A model generated the notes under the pieces. That model was not told the origin of the DNA. It ran no database searches and saw only the letters and a list, made by a program, of their open reading frames with translations. Source: Rikenellaceae bacterium (GTDB taxonomy: Bacteria > Bacteroidota > Bacteroidia > Bacteroidales > Rikenellaceae). Taken from it: 64,000 bases of DNA. The stretch is taken from positions 50,209 to 114,208 of the forward strand of contig SUZV01000008.1 in assembly GCA_015059715.1 (NCBI GenBank), in the 5' to 3' direction. Positions 53,469-62,332 of the stretch are shown here, piece by piece (within the stretch, counting starts at the first letter, position 1; every line of letters starts with the position of its first letter). Made by a program: the position numbers and the translations under genes.

Positions 53469-55454
53469 TTAGAGTATGCCTACAAGGCTCAGTATCAGCA
53501 CTGCGATAAAGAACGCAAGGGCAAAGGTGATATAGTTGTTTACGCGGCCAGTACGTAGGCGCATAACCCACTCGTTTATGCGGTGTAGCATCTTAACCCA
53601 CCACTGTCCGAGTAGCGAATCCACCTTATCTTTATGAACTATGTGGTAGTTATGTGGCGATGGGAATATCTCGCCCTTGTCTACTGCGCGACCATCTATC
53701 GTATCCTTCATCAGTGGCTTGCCGATATTCTCCAATCCTTCAGAGAAGGACTCGCCTGTGTACTGCATACGTGTATTTATCGCCGTAAAGCCACAACCCC
53801 ACGTCGGGCCCTCCTCAATCTTGCTACGGCTCTGTAGATAGTGCTTGAGGGCATAGAGCAGCAGCACGATGGCGATGAGTATCCAGCCTGCCGAGCTAAC
53901 AGCCTTGAGTGTCGGTGCAAAGTAGTTGAGAGCTATGGTATTGTCGGCTCCAGAGATAGACTCTGCGACGATGGCAATGGGGCGTATAGCATACTGTGGT
54001 AGTAGGCCGATAAAGAGTATCAGTGCTGCAGGTATCGCCATAGCTCCTATGCGTAGGTTATCCACCTCGCCACTCTCGGCAACATGTGTCGAGCGTGGTG
54101 AGCCGAGGAATACAACGCCGTAGAGCTTCGTGAAGGCCAAGACCACGATACCGCCGATAAGCGAGAGGGCGATGATGCCTGCCACAGAGTATAGCACCTC
54201 GTGACCATCGCTTACACCATTGAACATGCCGATGTAGATTAGTAGCTCGGATACAAAGCCATTAAGCGGTGGTAGGGCGCAGATGGCCAACGTTGCCAGC
54301 AGCATAAGCATTGCGGTAATGGGCATATGCTTAGCTAAGCCACCCATCTGGTTCATTGCCGTGGTGTGGAGCTTCGAGTAGATGTTGCCTGCGCTAAAGA
54401 AGAGCATACTCTTAAATAGCGAGTGGTTTACGGTGTGGAGCAGTGCGCCACATAGTCCGCACATACCTATCAGGTCGCTACCTGCGGCGTGGCCCACAGC
54501 TGCGATACCCAAACCTATGAGTATCACTCCTATATTTTCGATACTTGAGTATGCCAATAGACGCTTGATATCGTTCTGCATAGCTGCCAAAATCACGCCC
54601 CACAGACCTGTGACAATGCCCGAGAGAAGCACGATAAGGCCTATGGTGTAGAGTAGGTCGCCATTCTGGTCAATAGCCTGCAAAAGGCGCATGATACCAT
54701 AAACGCCCGTCTTAATCATCACGCCCGACATTATGGCCGACACGTGCGAGGGTGCTGCTGGGTGAGCCTCAGGGAGCCAGATGTGCATGGGGAAGATACC
54801 TGCCTTCATGCCAAAGCCAATAAAGAGGATGACAAAGAGTGGCAGAGGAGCCTCGATTTTGAAATAATGCTCAATGTCTGAGAAGTTTGCCGCCCCCGTA
54901 ACGTTGTACAGGAGTACAAAGCCGATGACTAAGAACATAAAGCCGATGTGCATCATAACAAGGTAGTTAAGAGCTGCGCGACGCACATCCTGACGCTCCG
55001 CCTCGAAGAGTATAAGCACAAACGACGCGATGGTCATAAGCTCCCAGGCAAAGAGGAACGAGAAGCCTCCACTCGACATTACAACCACCATCATCGAAAC
55101 CACCAAGAGTGTCAATGCTGTGTAGTGTAGTGCGATGTGTGCCGATGAGAATCGCTTGAGGTAGCCCTCGACATACCCCTTCGAATAGAGTACCGTAGCT
55201 ACCGAGGCGATGGCTATGATGATAAGAAATAGTGACGAGAGCTTATCTACTGCGATACTCTCTGCGCCAAAGAGCGTAGTTAGCTCGGCGAGCACAACCT
55301 CGCCACCGCTAAGTGCCATCACCGCAAGGGTTATGGCTGCTATGGCTGTTGTAGCGATGATGCCCGTAGCCACCCACACCTTATATCTGAGTGGGGTGAT
55401 AAATAGGGCTACTGTGACAACTACAGCCGCTGCCAGTAAAGTGTATAAAAACAT
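53469..55454 (-). CDS. HyfB-like proton-translocating membrane subunit
   Basis: 661 residues, about 15-16 membrane helices. Antiporter-like subunit with the HyfB pattern: helix 5 FAWELMTIASFVLI containing the key Glu, MHIWLPEAHPAAPSHVSAIMSGVMIKTGVYG with Lys, and VNHSLFKSMLFFSAGNIY. A C-terminal extension with GPTWGCGFTAINTRMQYTGESFSE is characteristic of HyfB/HycC. It begins 20 bp after rsmE. Confidence 0.93.
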   Translation of the reverse strand: MFLYTLLAAAVVVTVALFITPLRYKVWVATGIIATTAIAAITLAVMALSGGEVVLAELTTLFGAESIAVDKLSSLFLIIIAIASVATVLYSKGYVEGYLKRFSSAHIALHYTALTLLVVSMMVVVMSSGGFSFLFAWELMTIASFVLILFEAERQDVRRAALNYLVMMHIGFMFLVIGFVLLYNVTGAANFSDIEHYFKIEAPLPLFVILFIGFGMKAGIFPMHIWLPEAHPAAPSHVSAIMSGVMIKTGVYGIMRLLQAIDQNGDLLYTIGLIVLLSGIVTGLWGVILAAMQNDIKRLLAYSSIENIGVILIGLGIAAVGHAAGSDLIGMCGLCGALLHTVNHSLFKSMLFFSAGNIYSKLHTTAMNQMGGLAKHMPITAMLMLLATLAICALPPLNGFVSELLIYIGMFNGVSDGHEVLYSVAGIIALSLIGGIVVLAFTKLYGVVFLGSPRSTHVAESGEVDNLRIGAMAIPAALILFIGLLPQYAIRPIAIVAESISGADNTIALNYFAPTLKAVSSAGWILIAIVLLLYALKHYLQSRSKIEEGPTWGCGFTAINTRMQYTGESFSEGLENIGKPLMKDTIDGRAVDKGEIFPSPHNYHIVHKDKVDSLLGQWWVKMLHRINEWVMRLRTGRVNNYITFALAFFIAVLILSLVGIL

Positions 55455-55474
55455 TGTTTGTGTAAAGTATTGAG

Positions 55475-56191
55475 TTATAGCTTATTAATTGTCGAGGTTA
55501 TCACCGTAGCTACGAGGGCTGCGCTCTCGGTGCGCAGACGCTCCTTACCTAAGGTGATGGACTTAAATCCATTCTCGAGTGCAAAGGTAATCTCTTCTTC
55601 GGAAAAATCGCCCTCTGGACCGATTAAAATTAGGGTTTTACCCCCTTTTTCTATGAGTCGACCTAAATATTCGCGCTCGCCAAGGCTATCGTTGCAGTGC
55701 GCAATGAACTTTTGGCCATCGAAAGGCATGGTCACAACATCGCTTAGGCGTGTCATCGGGTGGAGTGTAGGGTGGTAGGCCTTCAGCGACTGCTTGACTG
55801 CCGAGGTAATAACCTTCTCCTCGCGCTCGGCCTTTATCTGTCTACGCTCGCTGTGGTCGCACTCGATAGGGTATATCTCCGATATGCCCACCTCGGTAGC
55901 CTTCTCCAAAAACCACTCGTAGCGGTCGATATTTTTTGTCGGAGCTACGGCCATCGTAAGCTGATAGGCTAAAGGTTCGTAGTTTGACACTGTCTCGACA
56001 ACCTCGACAACGCAGCGTTTTGCATTGTCATCCACAATTTTACAACGATACATATTGCCTCTGCCATCGGTGATGTGTAGCTCGTCGTTGTGCTTCATTC
56101 TCAGCACTCTAACGCAGTGTTTTGACTCCTCTTCCGATAGTGTGTACTGCGGAAGTGTAATTTCGGGAGCATAAAATAGTTGCATTGCCAA
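55475..56191 (-). CDS. rsmE: 16S rRNA (uracil1498-N3)-methyltransferase RsmE
   Basis: 238 residues, standard. SPOUT-class enzyme with an N-terminal PUA-like domain (LSEEESKHCVRVLRMKHNDELHITDGRG) and a C-terminal knot (LILIGPEGDFSEEEI, SITLGKERLRTESAALVA). First gene of the minus-strand run leading into the Hyf-like complex and purC, started from the palindromic promoter. Confidence 0.96.
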   Translation of the reverse strand: MAMQLFYAPEITLPQYTLSEEESKHCVRVLRMKHNDELHITDGRGNMYRCKIVDDNAKRCVVEVVETVSNYEPLAYQLTMAVAPTKNIDRYEWFLEKATEVGISEIYPIECDHSERRQIKAEREEKVITSAVKQSLKAYHPTLHPMTRLSDVVTMPFDGQKFIAHCNDSLGEREYLGRLIEKGGKTLILIGPEGDFSEEEITFALENGFKSITLGKERLRTESAALVATVITSTINKL

Positions 56192-56200
56192 TAATTTTTT

Positions 56201-56216
56201 TAACTTTGCAAAGTTA
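56201..56216. promoter_or_regulatory. Palindromic bidirectional promoter core
   Basis: TAACTTTGCAAAGTTA is a perfect 16-bp palindrome that holds a TAnnTTTG box on each strand: plus (56201-56208) for the M3 peptidase gene and minus (56216-56209) for rsmE. TTG at 56180-56182 is a possible -33 for the plus direction. Confidence 0.7.
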
Positions 56217-56233
56217 ATTAAAAAATATTATAG

Positions 56234-58477
56234 ATGAAACGCCTTTTAACATTATCGTCACTATTGTTTGCTATGACTATGAATCTGTCGTGTGGTAGCG
56301 AGAGCTTCTCGGAGGGTGCTAACCCCCTGCTTGAGGAGTCGACAACGGAGTTTGGTGTGCCTCCATTTGACAAAATACGCACCGCACATTTCGAGCCAGC
56401 CTTCAACGTGGCTATGCAGATGCATAACGACGAGGTCGATGCTATCGTGCGCAACACCGAGGAGCCTACTTTCGACAACGTAATCGTCGCCTTGGATAAC
56501 GCTGGTGTAAAGCTTATGGAGATAAACCTTATCTTCGGTATGCTTTCATCTTCGGACCTCGATGCCGAGATGCAGGAGGTTCAAAATCGTATTATGCCTC
56601 GCGTTGAGGAGCACTACAACACCATCATGCTCAATGACTCACTCTTTAGACGTGTCAAGGCTGTCTACGACAAGCGCAATACGCTTAAGCTCGATGACGT
56701 GCAGATGCGCCTTACGGAGAAGACTTATAACGACTTTGTGCGCTCGGGCGCACTCCTCGAAGGTGCCGACAAGGAGCGTCTTATGCAGATAAATGCCGAG
56801 CTCTCGGAGCTTGCGATACGCTTTGGTAACAACCTCCTTGCAGAGAATGCCAACTTCTTCCTTGAGCTCGATGCTCAGCAGGTTGCCGATTTGCCAGAGG
56901 GTGTGAAGAATCAGGCTCAGGAGGCTGCTAAGGCTATGGGCAAGGAGGGCTACGTATTTACGCTCGATAAGCCAAGCATGCTCCCTTTCTTGACCCACAG
57001 CAAGGATAGAGAGTTGCGCCGTCAGCTCTACAACGGCTACCTTATGCGTTGTAACAACGATAACGAGTACGATAACAAGCAGATTGCCGAGGATATGGCA
57101 CGCCTGCGCGTCGAGAAGGCAAACCTGCTCGGCTTTAAGTCATACTCACACTACGTTACCGACGACCAGATGGCTGGCTCTCCCGAGGCTGTGTATAAGC
57201 TCCTTGATGAGATTTGGGAGCCCGCCCTGGAGTCTGCAAAGCGCGAGTTGGAGGATATGAAGCGACTCTTTGCGAAGGATTACCCCGATGCCGAGTTCGA
57301 GAAGTCGGATTGGTGGTATTACGCCGAGAAGGTGCGCAAGCAGAAGTATCAGCTCGACGAGGAGACCGTGCGCCAGTACCTCTCGCTCGATAACGTGCGC
57401 GACGGTATGTTCTACCTTGCTAACCGTCTTTATGGCATCACGTTCCGTCCTATCGTAGCCCCTCGCTACCATAAGGAGTGTAGTGTATATCAGGTGCTTG
57501 ACCACGACCAGTCGCACATCGGAGTCCTCTACCTCGACCCCTATCCACGTAAGTCAAAGAGTGGTGGCGCATGGTGTGGCAACTTTACCGAGCAGCGTTA
57601 TGTCAACGGCGAGCGTAAGGCTCCTGTCGTAGGTATCGTGTGCAACTTTACACCCCCTGTAGGTAAAACTCCATCGCTCCTAACCTTTGACGAGGCTGAG
57701 ACTATGTTCCACGAGTTTGGTCACGCTCTACACTTCCTCTTTGCCGATGTGCGCTATCGCGGACTTACCGAGGTTGAGGGCGACTTCGTAGAGCTCCCAT
57801 CACAGATTATGGAGAACTGGGCTTTCGAGCCAGAGATTATGAAGGAGTATGCTACCCACTACAAGTCGGGCGACGTAATCTCGGATAGCCTTATCGCTAA
57901 GATTCAGAATGCCGCGCTCTTTAACCAAGGTTTCATAACTACCGAACTGGCAGCAGCTGCGCTCATAGATATGGATATACACACCTTGGAGAAGTATACC
58001 GATATGGATATCAATGACTTCGAGAAGTATAACCTATCGACACGTCGTGGCCTTATCCCAGAGATTGAGCCACGTTATCGCTACACCTACTTCTCGCACA
58101 TATTCAATGGTGGCTACTCTTCGGGCTACTACTTCTACCTCTGGGCCGAGGTGTTGGACAAGGATGCCTTTGCCGCATTTAAGGAGTGTAGCGACATCTG
58201 CGATAAGAGCCTTGCCAACAGCTTCCGTTACGATTTGCTTGCTCAGGGTGGCCAGCGTGCTGGTATGGATATGTATCGTAAGTTCCGAGGTGCAGAGCCT
58301 GATAAGAGTGCTATGCTCAAGGCTCGTGGCTTGTGGAGCGAGCCTGAGCCTGTCGAGGAGCTTGAACAGCTCGACGTGGAGACCGATGATATGCAATTAG
58401 AGCCTGGTCGCAGACCTATGCGCCCTGCAATTAAACGTCCTGCGGTGGTTAACAAACAGTCATTAGACAAGGAGTAA
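56234..58477 (+). CDS. M3-family peptidyl-dipeptidase (Dcp-like) lipoprotein, first copy
   Basis: 747 residues. Signal peptide with lipobox (LFAMTMNLSC, Cys near residue 20). The Dcp/thimet-type zinc site is FHEFGHALHFLF, with the third ligand region in the downstream helix (EVEGDFVELPSQIMENWAFEP). Dcp enzymes remove C-terminal dipeptides from short peptides. The C-terminus has a 60-residue Glu-rich then basic tail after GLWSEPEP not present in the paralogue. Periplasm-facing; paralogous with the next gene. Confidence 0.95.
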   Translation: MKRLLTLSSLLFAMTMNLSCGSESFSEGANPLLEESTTEFGVPPFDKIRTAHFEPAFNVAMQMHNDEVDAIVRNTEEPTFDNVIVALDNAGVKLMEINLIFGMLSSSDLDAEMQEVQNRIMPRVEEHYNTIMLNDSLFRRVKAVYDKRNTLKLDDVQMRLTEKTYNDFVRSGALLEGADKERLMQINAELSELAIRFGNNLLAENANFFLELDAQQVADLPEGVKNQAQEAAKAMGKEGYVFTLDKPSMLPFLTHSKDRELRRQLYNGYLMRCNNDNEYDNKQIAEDMARLRVEKANLLGFKSYSHYVTDDQMAGSPEAVYKLLDEIWEPALESAKRELEDMKRLFAKDYPDAEFEKSDWWYYAEKVRKQKYQLDEETVRQYLSLDNVRDGMFYLANRLYGITFRPIVAPRYHKECSVYQVLDHDQSHIGVLYLDPYPRKSKSGGAWCGNFTEQRYVNGERKAPVVGIVCNFTPPVGKTPSLLTFDEAETMFHEFGHALHFLFADVRYRGLTEVEGDFVELPSQIMENWAFEPEIMKEYATHYKSGDVISDSLIAKIQNAALFNQGFITTELAAAALIDMDIHTLEKYTDMDINDFEKYNLSTRRGLIPEIEPRYRYTYFSHIFNGGYSSGYYFYLWAEVLDKDAFAAFKECSDICDKSLANSFRYDLLAQGGQRAGMDMYRKFRGAEPDKSAMLKARGLWSEPEPVEELEQLDVETDDMQLEPGRRPMRPAIKRPAVVNKQSLDKE

Positions 58478-58549
58478 CTTCTCGGCAACATCGTGATGGT
58501 GTCACAAGTAAAAACACTAATTTAAAGAACATACCTTAAATAATTACTT

Positions 58550-60649
58550 ATGAAAAAACTACTTTTTGTTATGTCAGCATTGACTATGGGTCTTGTAGGC
58601 TGCCAGTCGGGCGATACGCTTGCTGGTAACCCTCTGGTCGAGGAGTGGAATACTCCATACCAGACCCCACCATTCTCAAAGATTGAACTTAAGCACTATG
58701 AGCCAGCATTTGACTACGCTATCGAGCAGAATCGTGCAGAGATAGATGCTATTATCAACAATCCAGAGGCTCCAACATTCGAGAATACTATCGTAGCTAT
58801 GGAGCAGGCTGGTGAGCTCCTCGGTCGTGTGTCGGGTGTATTCTTCGTGCTCAACAACTGTGTTACATCTCCCGAGATGCAGCAGATTGCGCTCAACGTG
58901 ACACCTAAGCTTACGGCACTCTCTAACGATGTGTCACTTAACCCCGAACTCTTTGCACGTGTCAAGGCGGTATACGAGCAGCGTGAGTCGCTTGACCTCG
59001 ATGTAGAGGATCGTCAGCTCCTTGAGGAGACATACAAGAGCTTTGCTCGCTCAGGCGCATTGCTCGAAGGCGAGGCTCAGGAGCTCTATCGACAGTACAC
59101 CACAGAGCTGTCGCAGCTTACTCTTGAGTTTGGTCAGAACGCCTTGGCTGCAACAAACGCCTTCGCTCTAAATATCACAGACGAGGCTAAGGTTGCCGAG
59201 CTTCCCGACTTCGTTAAGGAGGGTCTTGCTGCCGAGGCTCAGGCTCGTGGTCAGGAGGGTTGGACCGTTACGCTTCAGGCACCAAGCTATGGCCCATTTA
59301 TGACCTATTCATCGCAGCGCGACCTTAAGGAGCAGCTATACAAGGCCTACAATACACGTGGCGTAGGTGGCGAGAACGACAATATGGAGAATATTCGCAA
59401 GATTGCAAACCTGCGTCTTAAGATTGCCAACCTCCTCGGTTACGAGTGCTATGCAGACTACGTATTGGAGGACCGTATGGCCGAGAGCCGTACCATCGTT
59501 AACGACTTTCTCGATGAGCTTTGCGATGCTACGCTCGACTACGCCAAGAAGGATGTTGCTACTGTAACAGCCTACGCTAAGGAGCTTGGCTTCGAGGGTG
59601 AGTTTATGCCTTGGGATTGGGGCTACTACAACGAGAAGTATAAGGAGGCTAAGTATGCTATCAACGACGAGCAGATTAAGCCATACCTCAAGCTTGAGAA
59701 TGTTCAGAATGCAGTGTTTATGCTTGCAGGTAAGCTCTATGGCCTTACCTTTAGCCCAGCACCCGAGATTGAGACCTATCACCCCGAGGCTACGGCCTAT
59801 GAGGTTAAGGACGAGAATGGCGAGTTGTTGGCTATCCTCTATCTGGACTTCTTCCCACGCGAGTCAAAGCGTCAGGGCGCATGGATGACCGAGTTTAGAG
59901 GTGTGAGCACGAAGAATGGTGTCGAGCAGCGTCCATTGGTACAGCTCGTGATGAACTTCACAAAGCCTACGGCTAACACTCCATCGCTTATCACCTTCGA
60001 CGAGTTTACCACCTTCCTTCACGAGTTTGGTCACGGTCTTCACGGCATCCTCGCTAAGGGTAAGTATGAGTCTATCAACGGCACATCGGTTAAGCGTGAC
60101 TTCGTAGAGCTTCCATCGCAGATTATGGAGAACTGGGCAACAGAGAAGGAGTACCTCGACCTCTGGGCTAAGCACTACCAGACGGGTGAGGCTATGCCTG
60201 CCGAGCTTATCGAGAAGCTTGTTGCAGCAAAGAACTATCTTGCAGCCTACTTTAATGTTCGTCAGCTCTCATTTGGTATGCTCGATATGGCATGGCATAC
60301 TATCACCACACCTTACGAGGGTGATATCATGGAGCTCGAACTTGCTGCCCTTGAGCCTACTAAGGTGGTGCCTATCGTCGAGGGTTGTGCTATGGGTCCA
60401 GCCTTTACACACATCTTCAGCGGTGGCTATGCTACGGGTTACTATGGTTACAAGTGGGCAGAGGTCTTGGCTGCTGATGCCTTCTCATACTTCAAGGAGA
60501 AGGGTATCTTCTCTAAGGAGGTTGCCGATAAGTTCCGCTATGAGGTGTTGGAGAAGGGTGGTCATGAGCATCCTATGGAGCTCTACGTTAACTTCCGAGG
60601 TCATAAGCCACAGACAAAGGCCCTTATTGACCAGATGAACCTCGAGTAA
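58550..60649 (+). CDS. M3-family peptidyl-dipeptidase (Dcp-like) lipoprotein, second copy
   Basis: 699 residues, lipobox LTMGLVGC near residue 18. The zinc site is LHEFGHGLHGIL and the following ligand helix DFVELPSQIMENWATEKEY. It aligns along its length with the upstream gene, starting with GNPLVEEW/ANPLLEE and PPFSKI/PPFDKI, so the two arose by tandem duplication and have diverged. Cotranscription is likely (72-bp gap). Two strong hairpins end the unit. Confidence 0.95.
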   Translation: MKKLLFVMSALTMGLVGCQSGDTLAGNPLVEEWNTPYQTPPFSKIELKHYEPAFDYAIEQNRAEIDAIINNPEAPTFENTIVAMEQAGELLGRVSGVFFVLNNCVTSPEMQQIALNVTPKLTALSNDVSLNPELFARVKAVYEQRESLDLDVEDRQLLEETYKSFARSGALLEGEAQELYRQYTTELSQLTLEFGQNALAATNAFALNITDEAKVAELPDFVKEGLAAEAQARGQEGWTVTLQAPSYGPFMTYSSQRDLKEQLYKAYNTRGVGGENDNMENIRKIANLRLKIANLLGYECYADYVLEDRMAESRTIVNDFLDELCDATLDYAKKDVATVTAYAKELGFEGEFMPWDWGYYNEKYKEAKYAINDEQIKPYLKLENVQNAVFMLAGKLYGLTFSPAPEIETYHPEATAYEVKDENGELLAILYLDFFPRESKRQGAWMTEFRGVSTKNGVEQRPLVQLVMNFTKPTANTPSLITFDEFTTFLHEFGHGLHGILAKGKYESINGTSVKRDFVELPSQIMENWATEKEYLDLWAKHYQTGEAMPAELIEKLVAAKNYLAAYFNVRQLSFGMLDMAWHTITTPYEGDIMELELAALEPTKVVPIVEGCAMGPAFTHIFSGGYATGYYGYKWAEVLAADAFSYFKEKGIFSKEVADKFRYEVLEKGGHEHPMELYVNFRGHKPQTKALIDQMNLE

Positions 60650-60693
60650 TTTTCGATTATAAGGCAGCATCTGCGGCACACCCCTACAAGTAA

Positions 60694-60740
60694 GACCCAT
60701 CGGGCTGTACTACGTGTACTATCCCGATGGGCCTTCTTTT
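60694..60740 (+). terminator. Terminator of the M3 peptidase pair
   Basis: CCCATCGGG (60696-60704) pairs with CCCGATGGG (60723-60731); a GTAC/GTAC apex sits between and CTTCTTTT follows. Confidence 0.85.
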
Positions 60741-60810
60741 GTGATGCACCACATCTGCTACCTTCTAATCAAAAATTTTCGACTCCAAGGCAGCATCTAC
60801 TGCCGCTAAC

Positions 60811-60865
60811 AAAAAGTGCCGTCAATGGGACGTACATCCAAGTACTACCCATCGACGGCATTTTT
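60811..60865. terminator. Second strong hairpin terminator
   Basis: AAAAAGTGCCGTC.ATGGG pairs with CCCAT.GACGGCATTTTT, with a GTAC..GTAC apex. A-run before and T-run after make it usable on both strands. TTTTCGA..AAGGCAGCATCT precedes both this hairpin and the previous one, so they look like two copies of one unit. Confidence 0.8.
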
Positions 60866-60889
60866 GCCGAGCGTTGTTTCACCTAACGG

Positions 60890-61260
60890 TGACAGCTAAA
60901 GCGGAAAGGGTAGTGCGCAAGCAGAGCTTGCTAAAGGGTAGTTCGCTCGCTTACAGCGAGCTAAGGGGTAGTTGAAGGGTTTTCGTTGTTGTGGAGTGTT
61001 GTGATACCCGACCTCTTAATGTCTTATGGTCTTAACGTCTTAATGTCCTAAAAAAATAAAGACAATAAGACGATAGGACGATAAGACAATAGGACGATAA
61101 GATGGTTGCGGCAAGCATTTTACTGTTTGCTACCCTTTAGCTCGCTAAAAGCGAGCGCACTACTCCTTAGCAAGCTCTGCTTGCGAACTCCCCTTTAGCA
61201 GGCTGAAAGTCTGCGACCTACCCTTTCCGCTTTAGCTGTCACCGCAAGGTGAAACTTTAC
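60890..61260. repeat. Dispersed palindromic intergenic repeat, copy C
   Basis: Same parts as copies A and B: GGGTAGT-spaced hairpins (GCAAGC/GCTTGC, GCTCGC/GCGAGC), GGGTTTTCGTTGTTGTG, 8-nt periodic arms (about 61016-61050 and 61058-61104), then mirrored hairpins with CTACCC spacing and a final GCTTTAGCTGTCACC. No gene; the 61261-61536 remainder contains only the terminator and direct repeat listed next. Confidence 0.85.
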
Positions 61261-61324
61261 GACTGAGCCACGATACGCCACTGGTGCGCCCCAGGGCGGG
61301 CTGCTTAACTCGTTGAGCAACAAC

Positions 61325-61352
61325 AAAAAAGCGAGAAACTTTCGTTTCTCGC
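61325..61352 (-). terminator. Terminator of the restriction-modification cassette
   Basis: On the minus strand GCGAGAAAC, loop GAAA, GTTTCTCGC (61352 to 61331), then TTTTTT. It follows the nuclease gene and the left 106-bp repeat. Confidence 0.85.
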
Positions 61353-61356
61353 TTCT

Positions 61357-61462
61357 GTACCCCCTCAGGGCGTGGCATAAACCCGCACAGAGTGGCGTAG
61401 AAGGTGGATTTTTCACATATGGTTTGGGATAGGTTTCGATTTTTTGTCTAAATCGTGTCTAA
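61357..61462. repeat. Left 106-bp direct repeat flanking the restriction-modification genes
   Basis: Begins GTACCCCCTCAGGGCGTGG and ends AATCGTGTCTAA; about 93 of 106 positions equal the right copy at 63826-63931 with no gaps. The first 35 and last 34 bases are identical, the middle varies. The end contains TGTCTAA twice, four bases apart, like paired protein-binding sites. A candidate recombination (att-like) site. Confidence 0.8.
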
Positions 61463-61536
61463 GTTTCAACTCCCATTCCAACACATTACAAATCTCTAGT
61501 TCTTCCGTATAAACCCCATTGTATAACTAGCAATTG

Positions 61537-62304
61537 CTAAAATTTTGCACGACCGTGCAATGAACCCTTAAATTGCCCATCTGCCATTTCTACCCATGGT
61601 TCAATATCTACTGCGTCTTTCCCTTTTGGATATGAACGAGGCATTCCTTTTGAACGAACTGAGAAAATTATATGATCCCAGTTATCATCAAGATATTCAT
61701 CTCTAGAAAACTTCCAAGCATATTCATTTAAGGGATCTATAAAATCAAGAATGTAATCTGCTGGATAAGTAGAATCTTTTTTCGCAGTTCCTGTAAACAA
61801 GAAATAGTTCATTATAGGTTTGAGATAGGCAAGATGATCTTTGAATGGTGAATTAGGGTCGCTATTCTTGATGTCCTCACCAATGATCCCAGATTGTCTT
61901 CTCACCCAGTAATCTCTAATGATTTTATCTAATTCATCAATACTCACACCAACCCGTTCGCACACCTTTAGAAATCCTGCTCGATGCGTATGATTAAGGA
62001 AAGCTGGATTGGCACCTCGGTGAGATTTAACGGAAATACCTAAACCATTTACATAGACATCTGCCTTACTTCCTGCAGGAGATTTGAAAGCACTAACTCG
62101 TTTAGCTATACCCTCGATTTGAAAATCAGTCATTTTTGATAATACTGTTCCAACAGGAAGCGAAGGACATTCTACACCATTATTCTTAACAGATTGGACT
62201 CTAACTGCTCTGCCGTCAATAACAACAGATTTACCAGCATCTCGCAACTCAATAAGATGTAATTTAGCACGCATTTCATCGTATTCGCCAATGTTTTTTG
62301 CCAT
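61537..62304 (-). CDS. Probable type II restriction endonuclease
   Basis: 255 residues. I do not recognise a named enzyme family. The call rests on context (the next upstream gene on this strand is a C5-cytosine methyltransferase) and a possible PD-(D/E)xK site: Asp82 in KADVYVNGLGI followed by SVK, with Lys93. The protein is soluble, with charged helices (DELDKIIRDYWVRR) and a late IIFSVRSKG strand. Base composition is AT-richer than the rest of the window, suggesting transfer. It could also be an effector of another type; the cut site cannot be inferred. Confidence 0.7.
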   Translation of the reverse strand: MAKNIGEYDEMRAKLHLIELRDAGKSVVIDGRAVRVQSVKNNGVECPSLPVGTVLSKMTDFQIEGIAKRVSAFKSPAGSKADVYVNGLGISVKSHRGANPAFLNHTHRAGFLKVCERVGVSIDELDKIIRDYWVRRQSGIIGEDIKNSDPNSPFKDHLAYLKPIMNYFLFTGTAKKDSTYPADYILDFIDPLNEYAWKFSRDEYLDDNWDHIIFSVRSKGMPRSYPKGKDAVDIEPWVEMADGQFKGSLHGRAKF

Positions 62305-62332
62305 AAACTATCTATTTAATATGTATAAAAAA

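Noticed and set aside
61195..61416. Small minus-strand open frame over the left 106-bp repeat
   Set aside because: It runs through a terminator hairpin and an intergenic repeat, so it is not a plausible gene.
61357..61462. The 106-bp repeat as a tRNA or tmRNA fragment (a common integration target)
   Set aside because: No T-loop GGTTCGA-type block, acceptor stem or CCA end could be found in either orientation.
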